Shown: positions 37,217 to 49,362, numbered from the stretch's first letter. The stretch is 64,000 nt of DNA from JANQRZ01 sp965214485 (GCA_965214485.1 CBDCBW010000017.1:248001-312000), one strand, 5' to 3'. Notes: a model not told the origin generated them from the letters alone. Numbers and translations: made by a program.

Positions 37217-37251
37217 AGCCTTCTATAAACTAGAGCCTTCTGTAAACTAGA
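37217..37251. repeat. 17-bp tandem duplication upstream of YCF48-like gene
   Basis: AGCCTTCTATAAACTAG and AGCCTTCTGTAAACTAG lie side by side (one mismatch), just before the start at 37271. AT-rich compared with surroundings, so it may hold the promoter. Confidence 0.7.
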
Positions 37252-37270
37252 CCCCCCGGCAACCCAGGCC

Positions 37271-38668
37271 ATGAAACGGTCTCCTTTGCGCATGGACCAT
37301 CTCCACTGGCGGAGCGCCCGATGTGCCGCTAGGATAGGAGCACTTTTGATCAGTGTCGTTTTGATCAGTGTCGTGGTCCCGGTGGTCGCTCAGACGCCGC
37401 CGGGGACATGGGTTCCGGTGGACGACCTCCCCGAGGGCATGGGGCGTTACGATGATATCTCCTTCAGCGATGCCCGGCACGGATGGACGGTCAAGTCCGG
37501 CATCCTATTCGGCACGAGCGATGGGGGGGAGACCTGGAGCCGGCTGTTCGATTCGAACGAGGAGCCAGAGGGGGGCGTCTACTTCCGGAGTGTCGCCTTC
37601 GCCGACGCACAGCGTGGCTGGCTCGGCTCTCTTGACCCGGGGCGTGTGCTGTGGGAGACGACGGACGGGGGGCAGACGGCCACCGACATCACGGACCGGA
37701 TCAGCGGCGCTATGCCGAGCGGCCTGTGTGGGATGTGGGTGGTAGACAGCCTGACGGTCGTAGCGGCCGGACAGTTCTTCGATGATCCCGTGATCGTCAA
37801 AACCACCGACGGCGGGCAGACCTGGACCTCGCAGGACCTGAGCGCGCTCGTCGGGGGGCTCACCGACGTGTATTTCTTCGATGCGGACCGGGGGATCGCC
37901 GCCGGACGCATCTACGACGGCGAGGACATCCGCGTGGGCGTCATCGGCACGGAGGATGGCGGTGCTACGTGGACGCTCCGCGCCCAGAGCAGCGGCACGG
38001 ACGAGTGGGCGTGGAAGATTTCCTTCCCGACACCCGAGACTGGCTACATCTCCGTACAGAGCTTCGAGACGGCCAAGGTCATGAAGACGCAGGACGGCGG
38101 GCAGACGTGGGCCGAGTTGCCACTGGGTGTACCCGGTGTTACCGGCCTGAGCGCGATCGGGTTTACGTCGGAGACCGTCGGCTGGACGGCTGGGTGGCCG
38201 ACGGAAGACATCCAGTTCACGGAGGACGGAGGGGCGACATGGACCCCCGCGCCATTGGGGGACGACAGCGTGGTCAACCGAATCCGGTTCTACGAGTTCG
38301 ACGGCCAGACGATCGGGTTCGGCGGCGGCGGCGCGTTCTACCGCTACGTGCCTGGGGGGACATCGACCGTAGCCGACAGTCCGGGTGAGACGCGGGCGCG
38401 TCTCGGCGGCAACTTCCCGAACCCCTTCGAGGCGCACACGCTCATCCCGTTCTGGCTCCACCAGCCTAGTGCCGTCCGCCTCACGATCTACGACACGCTC
38501 GGCCGCCACGTCCGAACGCTCGTTGATGAGGTGCGAAGCCCGGGCCAGCACCAAGCCGTATGGGACGGAACCGATGAGTCGTCGCGCGGCGTTGCGGCGG
38601 GGGTGTACCTCTACCAACTGGAGGCGGGCGCTACGGTGCAGAGCGGCAAGGCCGTTGTGCTGCGCTGA
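37271..38668 (+). CDS. Secreted YCF48/BNR-repeat protein with T9SS sorting domain
   Basis: 465 residues. A long N-terminus leads into a signal peptide (IGALLISVVLISVVVPVVAQ; the LISVV doubling comes from a 15-bp tandem repeat). Residues about 55-370 are a beta-propeller with repeated DGGETW, DGGQTWT and DGGATWT motifs, as in the YCF48/HCF136-like and BNR families. The end is a T9SS sorting domain: NFPNPFEAHTLIPFWL, TIYDTLGRHVRTLVDE and GVYLYQLEAG. It is exported and probably surface-attached; partner unknown. It sits between gyrA and the decayed gyrA 3' end, on the opposite strand, so it looks like inserted cargo. Confidence 0.9.
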   Translation: MKRSPLRMDHLHWRSARCAARIGALLISVVLISVVVPVVAQTPPGTWVPVDDLPEGMGRYDDISFSDARHGWTVKSGILFGTSDGGETWSRLFDSNEEPEGGVYFRSVAFADAQRGWLGSLDPGRVLWETTDGGQTATDITDRISGAMPSGLCGMWVVDSLTVVAAGQFFDDPVIVKTTDGGQTWTSQDLSALVGGLTDVYFFDADRGIAAGRIYDGEDIRVGVIGTEDGGATWTLRAQSSGTDEWAWKISFPTPETGYISVQSFETAKVMKTQDGGQTWAELPLGVPGVTGLSAIGFTSETVGWTAGWPTEDIQFTEDGGATWTPAPLGDDSVVNRIRFYEFDGQTIGFGGGGAFYRYVPGGTSTVADSPGETRARLGGNFPNPFEAHTLIPFWLHQPSAVRLTIYDTLGRHVRTLVDEVRSPGQHQAVWDGTDESSRGVAAGVYLYQLEAGATVQSGKAVVLR

Positions 38669-38680
38669 CTGCGTGCCCTT

Positions 38681-38738
38681 CCGGGATCACCCTCCGGGAT
38701 CACCCTCCGGGATCACCCTCCGGGATCACCCTCCGGGA

Positions 38739-38742
<4 letters not shown>
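38681..38742. repeat. 13-bp minisatellite covering the gyrA stop codon
   Basis: CCGGGATCACCCT repeated four times plus a partial fifth copy whose TCA is the gyrA stop codon in reverse. It fills the whole gap between the convergent YCF48-like gene and gyrA. Confidence 0.95.
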
Positions 38743-41393
<2,651 letters not shown>

Positions 41394-41421
41394 GGGGGGC
41401 GGTCTGGGCAGTTTCGTAATC

Positions 41422-41449
41422 TGTATAAGGTACGAAATCGCGTCGTCAG
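41422..41449 (-). promoter_or_regulatory. Promoter candidate for gyrA
   Basis: On the minus strand CTGACG (41449-41444), 16-bp spacer, TATACA (41427-41422). A 7-bp inverted repeat TTTCGTA/TACGAAA (41412-41437) overlaps the -10 region and could bind a regulator. Confidence 0.35.
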
Positions 41450-41491
41450 CCGCCTCTCAAGGGCCGTGCGAACTGCGTGAAACGGGGAGGG

Positions 41492-41518
41492 AGGAGTGGG
41501 AGGAGTGGGAGGAGTGGG
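41492..41518. repeat. 9-bp tandem repeat upstream of gyrA
   Basis: AGGAGTGGG three times in the gap between gyrA and the DUF2279 gene. Confidence 0.85.
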
Positions 41519-41581
41519 AAAATTAACCCCGCCGGCGCGCGCTGACCAAAACGGCGCTCAGGTTCCGCCGATTCCGCCCCC

Positions 41582-42646
41582 TCAGTACGCCACGAGCACG
41601 AACGCCGGGCGCGGCGTCAGCCGGATGCCGGGGGCGGGGAAGTGACCGTAGTGCAGCCACCCCGCCACCGTGTCCCACACCCTCCCCTCGAACGGCAAGA
41701 CCGTCGGCTCGATGTCGAGCGCGAGGTAGACGTAGCTCGTCGTGAGGAAGTCCAGCTCGTCGCGGTCGCGGGCGGCGTAGCCGACGGCGACGTTCAGCCA
41801 CTCGGGGAGGGCCTCTTTGAATGCGCCGTCGGGGGCGAGGAGGTGCGGGTTCGCCGTCAGCCAGAACGTCTGCCCGGCGTAGTCGTCGGTGAAGTTCTTG
41901 CCCTCCCAGCCGCTCGGCCAGTAGCTCGCCTTGACGGCGAAGGCGTCGAGGGCGGGGACGTAGGCCTGCGCGGTGGTCAGCCCGACGCCGACCGTGTTGA
42001 AGGCGAGGTCGCCGGGGGAGAAGCCCCACTGCGGGCCGAAGCCGTCGAGGACCTCGTAGTAGAGCATCTGCGTCCACGCCGCCCCGGCCCCCCACAGTGG
42101 AGCCGTTTGCTCGGAGACGCCGGCCCACTCGAACGAGGCGCGGTAGAACCGGGTGAAGAACGACGACGAGTAGACGTGCCCGAGCTTGTCGGCCCAGCGG
42201 ACGTACTCCCAGTCGTTGAGGATGCGGAAGCGCGGGTTGCGGTCGGCCCACCAGCGGCGGCGCTGCGTCTCGAGGACGGCCAGCCCGGCTCCGGCGCTGA
42301 GGCCGGACACGGCGGCGATGCGCCAGGGACTGACACGCGGTGCAGCGGCCAGCGTGTCCGGGTCGGCGCTCCAGCCGGCCGGCCGCGCCGTCCCTCGGTC
42401 CGCTAGGCCGGGCGTGCCGAGCCGCGCGGGGAGCGAGTCGCGCTGGGCAGCGAGGTCTCGCGGCTTCTCGCCGAAGACCCGCTCGGCGGGTACCTGCGCC
42501 CGGCCCGGCCCGGCGAGCACGAGCGCGGCGAGGAGCGCCCACAGCGGCACGGTTCGCGGCAGCACGGTTCGCGGCAGCACGGTTCGCGGCAGCGCGCGCA
42601 GCCGGAAGCGGTGCCGGGACCGTGCGCGGAGAGTATGTGCGGTCAT
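41582..42646 (-). CDS. DUF2279 family exported protein
   Basis: 354 residues from ATG 42646. The N-region of the signal peptide is expanded by a 15-bp tandem repeat coding LPRTVLPRTVLPRTV before the hydrophobic PLWALLAALVLAGPG core (cleavage near RAQ). The conserved DUF2279/YfiM-like part reads WEYVRWADKLGHVYSSSFF and DGFGPQWGFSPGDLAFNTVG. Probably periplasmic or outer-membrane associated; function unknown. The Asp-Lys-x-x-His motif (ADKLGH) is the family landmark. It lies upstream of gyrA on the same strand with 188 bp between. Confidence 0.82.
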   Translation of the reverse strand: MTAHTLRARSRHRFRLRALPRTVLPRTVLPRTVPLWALLAALVLAGPGRAQVPAERVFGEKPRDLAAQRDSLPARLGTPGLADRGTARPAGWSADPDTLAAAPRVSPWRIAAVSGLSAGAGLAVLETQRRRWWADRNPRFRILNDWEYVRWADKLGHVYSSSFFTRFYRASFEWAGVSEQTAPLWGAGAAWTQMLYYEVLDGFGPQWGFSPGDLAFNTVGVGLTTAQAYVPALDAFAVKASYWPSGWEGKNFTDDYAGQTFWLTANPHLLAPDGAFKEALPEWLNVAVGYAARDRDELDFLTTSYVYLALDIEPTVLPFEGRVWDTVAGWLHYGHFPAPGIRLTPRPAFVLVAY

Positions 42647-42749
42647 AGGGCGGACAGGGGAGAAGCGGCTAAGGTACGAGCGAAGCAAACCGGTGCCTCG
42701 CTCCGCAAACGCTTAGCTGCCTGCCGGGGAGTGAGGGAGAGGTGCTGGA

Positions 42750-42778
42750 TTGATCGCCCGGATTCCGTACCGTATATT
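42750..42778 (+). promoter_or_regulatory. Sigma70-type promoter for LuxR-family response regulator
   Basis: TTGATC (42750-42755), 17-bp spacer, TATATT (42773-42778), about 86 bp before the gene start. One of the best promoter matches in the window. Confidence 0.55.
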
Positions 42779-42863
42779 GCTCACGCAGCATGCTTCGGTC
42801 TTTGCGGGTCCGGGGATAGAGGAAAGGAGCGGAGAAACCAACGGGGGCGCACTGCGAGCACCT

Positions 42864-43547
42864 ATGTCTAAAAAATCTACTCCGTCCCCCGTGCGTATGC
42901 TCGTCGTGGACGACCACCCCATCGTCCGGCACGGCATCGTCCAGCTCATCGACCAACTCGACGGCTACGCGGTGACGGGGCAGGTGGGCACGGCACCCGA
43001 AGCGCTCGAGCTCGCCGTAAGCGGTGCCTACGACTTCGCCGTGATCGACGTGTCGCTCCAGGGCCTAAGCGGGCTCGAGCTCGTCAAGCAGATCCGCGAG
43101 CGCGGCGTCGAGACCCCGATCCTGATGATGTCGATGCACGACGAGTCGTTCTACGCCGAGCGCGCGCTGCGGGCCGGGGCGCAGGGCTACGTGATGAAGC
43201 AGCGCGCCACGGCCGAGATCGTCGTGGCCATCGACAAGGTGATGCAGGGCGAGCTCTACCTCAGCGACGAGCTCTCGGCGAAGCTCCTCCGCCGCGCCGT
43301 CGAGGGCACCGCCGAGCCGGGCAAGGGCGGCGTCGGGCAGCTCTCCGACCGCGAGCTCGAGGTGCTCCAGCTCCTCGGGCAGGGCGTCCCCACCCGCGAG
43401 GTTGCCGACCGGCTCAACCTCAGCATCAAGACCATCGAGTCCTACCGCGCCAACATCAAGCGCAAGCTGGACCTCCGGAACGCCAGCGAGCTGATGCGCT
43501 TCGCGGTGGACTGGGTGCGGACCTCCGGCGACGGCTCGGAAGAGTAG
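42864..43547 (+). CDS. NarL/LuxR-type response regulator
   Basis: 227 residues from ATG 42864. Receiver domain about 10-130 with the acidic pair VVDDHPIVRHG, phosphoacceptor Asp62 (AVIDVSLQGLSG), MMSMHD and VMKQ (Lys). The LuxR helix-turn-helix is at about 158-220 (LSDRELEVLQLLGQGVPTRE; LSIKTIESYRANIKRKL). A two-component transcription factor; no histidine kinase is adjacent, although a PAS-only protein follows 330 bp later. Longer in-frame sequence upstream includes the promoter and is not coding. Confidence 0.93.
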   Translation: MSKKSTPSPVRMLVVDDHPIVRHGIVQLIDQLDGYAVTGQVGTAPEALELAVSGAYDFAVIDVSLQGLSGLELVKQIRERGVETPILMMSMHDESFYAERALRAGAQGYVMKQRATAEIVVAIDKVMQGELYLSDELSAKLLRRAVEGTAEPGKGGVGQLSDRELEVLQLLGQGVPTREVADRLNLSIKTIESYRANIKRKLDLRNASELMRFAVDWVRTSGDGSEE

Positions 43548-43875
43548 CGGAACCCCGGAGGAGTAGGGGAAAAGAGCACCGGGAAGCTGGACGAGGCCCC
43601 GAGGCCAGGGGCAGCGCGCACCGTCCGCTGCCTGCTCGCTGCCTTCTCGCCGGCCGGCTGTCTTCCGTCCTCTGCCTTTCACCTCCTGCCCGGCCTTCTC
43701 GGGCGTACCGGGTGCTCCCCCACGTTCGAAAGGGGTGCGGCCCCATAGGCGACGGAGGTTTGATTTATTAAATAGGTAGCGTAGCGCGCGGGCGACCACC
43801 GGGGGTTGAGCGGTAGCATCCGGCGGGAGACGTTCGGCGCGCGTCGCTGACGCTCAGTTCAAAAAGGGGGGAGTC
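43548..43875. other. 328-bp intergenic region
   Basis: No gene supported. An AT-rich patch (TTTGATTTATTAAATAGG at about 43759) is the most likely promoter for the PAS protein, with a GGGGGGAG ribosome-binding-like sequence directly before its ATG. Confidence 0.4.
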
Positions 43876-44244
43876 ATGAGTGCCACCACACACGAAGCGC
43901 AGCCGTCCTACACGCTCTCGCTGGTAGACCGGGACGGGACGGTGCAGTACCAAAGCTCCGCCGTCGAGGCGCTGCTCGGCTACAAGCCCGCCGACCTCGC
44001 CGGGGCGGCGTGGTTCTCGTTCGTCCACAAAGAGGATGCGCCGCCGGTGCAGACGCAGTTCGCGGACCTAGTGGACCGGGGCGGCGAGCAGGCGCGCTGG
44101 GTGCTCCGCTTCCGCGCCGCCGAAGGCGGGTGGCAGCCCGTCGAGGTCTACGCCCGCAACCTGCTCACCGACCCCGACGTGCGGGGCATCCTGCTGAGCC
44201 TCCGGGCCGTCGGGAAGCACCGCCGGGAGGACGTAGCCCGGTGA
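43876..44244 (+). CDS. Stand-alone PAS-domain protein
   Basis: 122 residues holding only a PAS domain: YTLSLVDRDGTVQYQSSAVE, then LLGYKPADLAGAAWFSFVHK, and GWQPVEVYARNLL at the PAC-like end. No kinase, cyclase or DNA-binding output is attached. It may act as a small ligand or protein-interaction module for another signalling protein, perhaps the preceding LuxR-type regulator. A GGGGGGAG sequence precedes the ATG. It ends 142 bp before pyruvate kinase. Role inferred from context only. Confidence 0.8.
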   Translation: MSATTHEAQPSYTLSLVDRDGTVQYQSSAVEALLGYKPADLAGAAWFSFVHKEDAPPVQTQFADLVDRGGEQARWVLRFRAAEGGWQPVEVYARNLLTDPDVRGILLSLRAVGKHRREDVAR

Positions 44245-44386
44245 GCTGGCGCACCTCGGACGTGACGCGCCTCTGGGTCCGCGCTGAGCACGAGGCGGTG
44301 CGGGCGATGGAGGCAGCGTCCGCGCCCTCCGGGGCGGCGTGGCGGGGTATCTTTGGCCTCACCCCGCCGCTCTTCCTGCCGCCCTC

Positions 44387-45811
44387 ATGGAACGTCGCAC
44401 CAAGATCGTCTGCACCCTCGGCCCCGCTAGCTCCAGCCCCGAGGCCATCCGCGGACTGATCGGCGCGGGCATGGACGTGGCCCGGCTGAACTTCTCGCAT
44501 GGCAGCCACGACGGCCACCGGGCGGTGATCCGGATCGTCCGCGAGGAGGCCGAGCGCGCCGGGCGCGTGGTCCCGATCCTGCAAGACCTCCAGGGGCCGA
44601 AAATCCGGCTCGGGAACATGGACCCGGGTGGGGTGACCATCCGCAAGGGGCAGCCCCTCGTGCTCACGAGCGAGCCGCTCCCGGTCAGCACCGGGGAGCG
44701 GGCCTTCGTCTCGTACGACTCGCTCGCCGACGACGTGGACCCCGGCGGGCGCATCCTGATCGACGACGGGCTGATCGAGCTCCGCGTCACCGAGGTCAAC
44801 GGCACCGAGGTCACGACCGAGGTCGTCGTCGGCGGCCCGCTGCGCTCGAAGAAGGGCGTCAACCTCCCGTACATCCGCACCTCGCGCCCGTCGATGACCG
44901 AGAAGGACCTCGACGACCTCGCCTTCGGGCTGGCCAACAACGTGGACTTCGTCGCGCTCTCGTTCGTCCGCACAGCCGGCGACGTGGACGCCCTGCTCGA
45001 CCGCGTGCGCGAGAGCGGGCGCGAGGTCGGCGTCGTCGCCAAGATCGAGAAGCCTGAGGCGGTCGAGCACTTCGACGAGATCCTCGGCAAGGTGGACGGC
45101 ATCATGATCGCGCGCGGCGACCTCGGCATCGAGATGCCGATGCAGGACGTGCCCATCGTCCAGAAGCGGATCATCCGGATGTGCCTCGAGGCCGCCAAGC
45201 CCGTCATCACGGCGACGCAGATGCTCGAGTCGATGATCGAGAACCCGCGCCCGACGCGCGCCGAGGCCTCGGACGTGGCGAACGCCGTGCTCGACGGGAG
45301 CGACGCGGTGATGCTCTCGGGCGAGACCGCCGCCGGCAAGTACCCCGTGCGCACCGTCGAGGCGATGGTCGAGATCATCCGCACGGCGGAGCAGAACCGG
45401 CGCGGCCTGGGGAGCTGGCAGGTCGCCCCCGAGGTCGGCACCGACGAGGGCCGCGTCACCGAGGCGATCTCGTACACCGCCGTCGAGCTCGCCCGCGAGG
45501 TCGGGGCCGTGGCGATCGCCTGCCTGACGCACTCCGGCTCGACCGCCCGCGCGATCGCCCGCCACCGCCCCTCGGTCCCGGTCTTCGCCTTCACCGACAA
45601 GCAGCGCGTCGTCGGGCGGCTCGCGCTGGTCTGGGGGACGCGCGGCATCGGCGTCCCCTTCCAGCACCACACCGACGACGGCATCGGGACCGTCCGCCGC
45701 ATCCTGACCGAGCGCGGCGTGGCGAAGCCGGGCGACCGGATCATCATCACCGCCGGCCTCCCGCTCCCGGCGAAGGGCCTGACGAATATGGTCCACGTGA
45801 GCCAGCTGTGA
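44387..45811 (+). CDS. pyk: Pyruvate kinase
   Basis: 474 residues from ATG 44387 (MERRTKIVCTLGPASSSPEA). It converts phosphoenolpyruvate and ADP to pyruvate and ATP. Landmarks are ARLNFSHGSHDGHR, LQDLQGPKIRLG, the catalytic Lys region VVAKIEKPEAVEHF, IMIARGDLGIEMP and ITATQMLESMI. The C-terminal regulatory domain ends in TAGLPLPAKGLTNMVHVSQL (this is ITAGLPL... at the end). Full-length type without the extra PEP-utiliser domain. Single-gene unit; no SD is seen. Confidence 0.97.
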   Translation: MERRTKIVCTLGPASSSPEAIRGLIGAGMDVARLNFSHGSHDGHRAVIRIVREEAERAGRVVPILQDLQGPKIRLGNMDPGGVTIRKGQPLVLTSEPLPVSTGERAFVSYDSLADDVDPGGRILIDDGLIELRVTEVNGTEVTTEVVVGGPLRSKKGVNLPYIRTSRPSMTEKDLDDLAFGLANNVDFVALSFVRTAGDVDALLDRVRESGREVGVVAKIEKPEAVEHFDEILGKVDGIMIARGDLGIEMPMQDVPIVQKRIIRMCLEAAKPVITATQMLESMIENPRPTRAEASDVANAVLDGSDAVMLSGETAAGKYPVRTVEAMVEIIRTAEQNRRGLGSWQVAPEVGTDEGRVTEAISYTAVELAREVGAVAIACLTHSGSTARAIARHRPSVPVFAFTDKQRVVGRLALVWGTRGIGVPFQHHTDDGIGTVRRILTERGVAKPGDRIIITAGLPLPAKGLTNMVHVSQL

Positions 45812-45945
45812 CCGGGGGAGTGAGTGCCTGCGGGACTGGGGGGTTGAAGAGACCAGGGTCAGCGTCGCAGTCCCCCGATCCTTCAATCTCCCGATACTTT
45901 TAGTATCCTCCTCCGCGTTAGCCTCCTCTCTAGCCGTCGTCGTTC

Positions 45946-48900
45946 ATGCGCCGCTGCGTCCTCGTTCTTGCTGCCCTCGTGCTGGGCTCCGGGCTGGCCG
46001 GGTGCAGCCGCCTCTTCGGGCAGCGCTACAACAACTTCACCTCATACTACAACACGTTCTACAACGCGCGGCAGGAGTTCGAGCGCGAGGAGGAGTTGCT
46101 CCTCAAGGCCGAGACGGCCGTAGACCTGGACCGCTACCTCGCCCTGTTCTACGAGCCGCGCGAGGGCGGCGAGCAGCGCGAGGGGTTCGAGAAGGCCATC
46201 GAGAAGGGGGCCGACCTGCTCTCGGACTACCCGCGCTCAAAGTGGGTCGACGACGCCCTGCTGCTGATCGGGAAGGCGCGCTTCTACCAGGGCAACTGGT
46301 CCGGGGCCGAGGAGAAGTTCCGCGAGGCGGTAGAGCTGGGGTCACCGGAGATCGTGGACGAGGCGTGGTTCTGGCTCGGGCGCACGCTCGTCGCCACCGA
46401 GCGCTACGGCGACGCGGCGCTCGCCCTCCGCGAGGGGCTGGACCGCGATGGGGTCCGCGAGCGGTGGGCCGCTCGGATGCGCCTCGTCCTGGCCGAGGCG
46501 GACGTGCGGGCCGGGGACTGGGAGGCCGCCGTGGCATCGCTGCGCGAGGGCATCGCCGGCGTCCGCGACCGCGAGCTGACGGCGCGCGCCGAGTTTCTCC
46601 TCGGCCAGGTCTACGAAACCCTCGGCGCGTGGGCCGACGCCGCCGCCGCCTTCGAGCAGGTGCAGCGCCTGAGGCCGCGCTACGACCTGGCCTACGCCGC
46701 CGGGCTTTCCGAGGCCCTCGCGCGCGGGCTCGGGGGGCAGGAGCAGCCCGCGCTCGACCTGCTCCGGCGCATGGCGCGCGACGACAAGAACTTCGAGACC
46801 CGCGCCGAGATCGAGCTGGCCCGCGCCCGCGTGCTGGCCGCCGCCGGCCGCCCCGCCGAGGCCCGAGACCTCCTCCTCGACCTGCTCTACGACCCCGATC
46901 CCACGCTGCAGATCGGGACCGTCCGGGGGCCGGTCCACTACCGCCTCGCCGAAATCTACCGCGACGGCCTCGACAACTACGTCCGCGCCGCCGCCCACTA
47001 TGACACCGCCGCGACCGCGATCCGCGCGGTGAGCCTCACCGACGAGCAGCGCAGCACCCCGCAGGCCATCACCGACGTCTCGACGCTCGCCGACGCCTTC
47101 GGGAGCTACGCGCGCGTCGCCGGGCAGATCAGCGAGATGGACTCGCTCCTCTACCTCGGCGGCCTGGACGACGACGCGTTCGAGGCGGCCATCGAGCAGG
47201 TCCGGGTGCAGCGCGAGCGCGAGGCCGAGGCGCAGCAGGCGGCGCTGGACCGCCGCCGCTTCGAGCAAGACTTCGCCGGCGCGCCGGCCGGAGGCGTCGG
47301 AGGGGTCGGAGGGGTCCCGCGCGGCGGCGGCCAGCCCCAGGACGACGCGGGCGTGGGGCCGGGGGCACAGCCCCCGCCGCGCGGCGGCGACGCCGGCTTC
47401 CTCGACTTCCGCAACCAGGTGCGCGTGCAGGAATCCCTCCTCGCGTTCCAGGCCCGGTGGGGCGAGCGGCCCTACGTCCCCAACTGGCGGCGCGCCGCAG
47501 CCGTCGCCGGGATCGTCGCCGAGGGGGGGCGGCGGCTGGACTCGCTCGGGGTCGGCTCGCCGCGCGGACAGACCGACGTTCCGGGGGCGTTCGAGGTGGA
47601 CGTCTCCGCGGTGCCGCGCGACGACGTCGCCCGGTTCGAGCTGCGGGCTAACCGGGCCGCGGCCCGGTACGAGCTGGGCAACACCCTCTTCCTCAGCCTC
47701 GGGCGGGCGGACTCGGCGGCGGCGCTCTACCAGAGCGTCCTCGACGAGGACGAGGAGTCGGTCGTCGCGCAGCGGGCCTTCTTCGCGCTTGCCGAGGCGC
47801 AGCGGGCGCTGGGCAACGACGCCGAAGCCCGGCGGCTCTACGACGAGATCCTCGAGCGCTACCCCGACTCCCGCTTCGCCGGGCAGGCCCGCACCCAGCT
47901 CGGCCTCGCCCCCGTGGAGCAGGAGGTCGCCGCCGACTCGCTCCAACTCGCCGAGGGGGCCTACGGGGCCGCCTACGCCGAGTGGCAGGCCGGAAACTAC
48001 GAGGCCGCGCTCAACGGGATGCTCACGCTCAGCAGCCGGTTCGCCACCACGCCCGTCGCGGCGCGGGCCCGCCTCGCCGCCGGGGCCGTCTACACCGAGT
48101 GGGCCGCCGGCGACGAGGCCGCCCTCCTCGCGCCCGAGCCGACGCTCGCGACGGCCCTGGCCGATTCGCTTCTCCTGCTGCCTCCGCCCGACACCACCGC
48201 CCGCTCGAACGCTGACGACCCGCCCGCCGACTCGGTGGAGACCCCGGGCGCGGTCGAAGAACCGGCAGCCGAGGAGCCTGCATTCGAAGAACCGGCAGCC
48301 GAGGAGCCTGCATTCGAGGAGCCGGCATTCGAGGAGCCTGCACCCGAAGAACCGGTGAGCGTCGAGACGCCGGACGAGGCGTTCCCGGACGAGGCGTTCC
48401 CGGACGAGGCGTTCCCGGACGAGGCGTTCCCGGACGAGGCGTTCCCGGACGAGATCGCTGACGAAGAGACGCCGCCGGAGTTTGAGGACCTCTTCGGCGA
48501 AACCATCAGAGACGCCGCCGACTCGACCGCCTTCCCGCTCGGCCCCGAAGAGCTCGACGCGCCCGAAGAGCTCGACGCGCCAGAGCCGCTGCCCGACTCG
48601 GGGCGCGCCGCCCTCGACTCTACCCTCGCTCCGCTCGACTCCACGTTCGCCGTCGCCGACTCGGTGGCCGCACCGGGCGCGGGTACGCCGGGCGCGGGTA
48701 CGCCGGGCGAGGGTACGCCGGGCGAAGCCGTGCCGCAGGAACCGACCGGGGAAGCGCCGACCGTGGAGGAGGACCCGTGGCTCGACGTGCTCTACGCCAG
48801 CATCGAGTCCGACTTCCCCGGCACGCCCTATGCCGAGCGGGCACGAGCGCTCCGGACCGCCCTCGACGAGCTCCGCCCGGACCGTGCCCCGGCGGCGTCC

Positions 48901-49362
48901 GACTCGGCCCGGGCAGACTCCACAGCCGGAGCGGACTCCGCCGCCGGAGAGGCAGACTCCGCCGCCGGAGAGGCGGCCGCCGAGGTAGACTTCAGCGCAA
49001 GCCGGGCGGCGGCGCTGCGGGGCGAGGGGCCCATCGAGCAGCGGAAGGGGGCCTACACGTGGCTGCTGTTCTCCTCGCCGAGCCGGGCCGAGGCCGAGCA
49101 GGTCCTCTCGGTCGTCGCCTTCCAGGGCTACCGGGCCGCGCTCAACACCTTCACCGACCGCTCGCGCCAGGGCGGCAACCTCGACTACCAGGTCCTCGTC
49201 GGCTCGTTCGGGAGCGAGGCCGAGGCCCAGGCCGCACAGGCCGACCTGCCCACCGCCGACGGCCTCGCCGACCCGGCGACGTTCAGCGTATTCCGCCTCG
49301 GGCCGGGGCGCGGAGACATCGAGCAGGCGAGCGATCTCTTCGAGAACGAGGATTTCGACTAA
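45946..49362 (+). CDS. PorW/SprE-like TPR lipoprotein with C-terminal SPOR domain
   Basis: 1138 residues. Lipobox LAGC with lipid-accepting Cys20 (MRRCVLVLAALVLGSGLAGC). The segment after it, RYNNFTSYYNTFYNARQEFE, resembles the start of PorW/SprE, a type IX secretion accessory lipoprotein. TPR repeats run from about 60 to 360 and again from about 540 to 720. A long acidic Glu/Pro/Asp low-complexity linker (about 760-1000) includes five near-exact 15-bp repeats coding EAFPD. A SPOR-like domain, which binds denuded peptidoglycan, lies at about 1035-1110. The neighbourhood does not include other T9SS genes, but three sorting-domain sequences occur in this window. Identification as PorW rests on layout and the N-terminal motif. 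Confidence 0.75.
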   Translation: MRRCVLVLAALVLGSGLAGCSRLFGQRYNNFTSYYNTFYNARQEFEREEELLLKAETAVDLDRYLALFYEPREGGEQREGFEKAIEKGADLLSDYPRSKWVDDALLLIGKARFYQGNWSGAEEKFREAVELGSPEIVDEAWFWLGRTLVATERYGDAALALREGLDRDGVRERWAARMRLVLAEADVRAGDWEAAVASLREGIAGVRDRELTARAEFLLGQVYETLGAWADAAAAFEQVQRLRPRYDLAYAAGLSEALARGLGGQEQPALDLLRRMARDDKNFETRAEIELARARVLAAAGRPAEARDLLLDLLYDPDPTLQIGTVRGPVHYRLAEIYRDGLDNYVRAAAHYDTAATAIRAVSLTDEQRSTPQAITDVSTLADAFGSYARVAGQISEMDSLLYLGGLDDDAFEAAIEQVRVQREREAEAQQAALDRRRFEQDFAGAPAGGVGGVGGVPRGGGQPQDDAGVGPGAQPPPRGGDAGFLDFRNQVRVQESLLAFQARWGERPYVPNWRRAAAVAGIVAEGGRRLDSLGVGSPRGQTDVPGAFEVDVSAVPRDDVARFELRANRAAARYELGNTLFLSLGRADSAAALYQSVLDEDEESVVAQRAFFALAEAQRALGNDAEARRLYDEILERYPDSRFAGQARTQLGLAPVEQEVAADSLQLAEGAYGAAYAEWQAGNYEAALNGMLTLSSRFATTPVAARARLAAGAVYTEWAAGDEAALLAPEPTLATALADSLLLLPPPDTTARSNADDPPADSVETPGAVEEPAAEEPAFEEPAAEEPAFEEPAFEEPAPEEPVSVETPDEAFPDEAFPDEAFPDEAFPDEAFPDEIADEETPPEFEDLFGETIRDAADSTAFPLGPEELDAPEELDAPEPLPDSGRAALDSTLAPLDSTFAVADSVAAPGAGTPGAGTPGEGTPGEAVPQEPTGEAPTVEEDPWLDVLYASIESDFPGTPYAERARALRTALDELRPDRAPAASDSARADSTAGADSAAGEADSAAGEAAAEVDFSASRAAALRGEGPIEQRKGAYTWLLFSSPSRAEAEQVLSVVAFQGYRAALNTFTDRSRQGGNLDYQVLVGSFGSEAEAQAAQADLPTADGLADPATFSVFRLGPGRGDIEQASDLFENEDFD
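48373..48451. repeat. 15-bp coding minisatellite in the PorW-like gene
   Basis: GACGAGGCGTTCCCG repeated five times, coding EAFPD units. Unit length is a multiple of three, so copy-number change would keep the frame. Confidence 0.9.
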
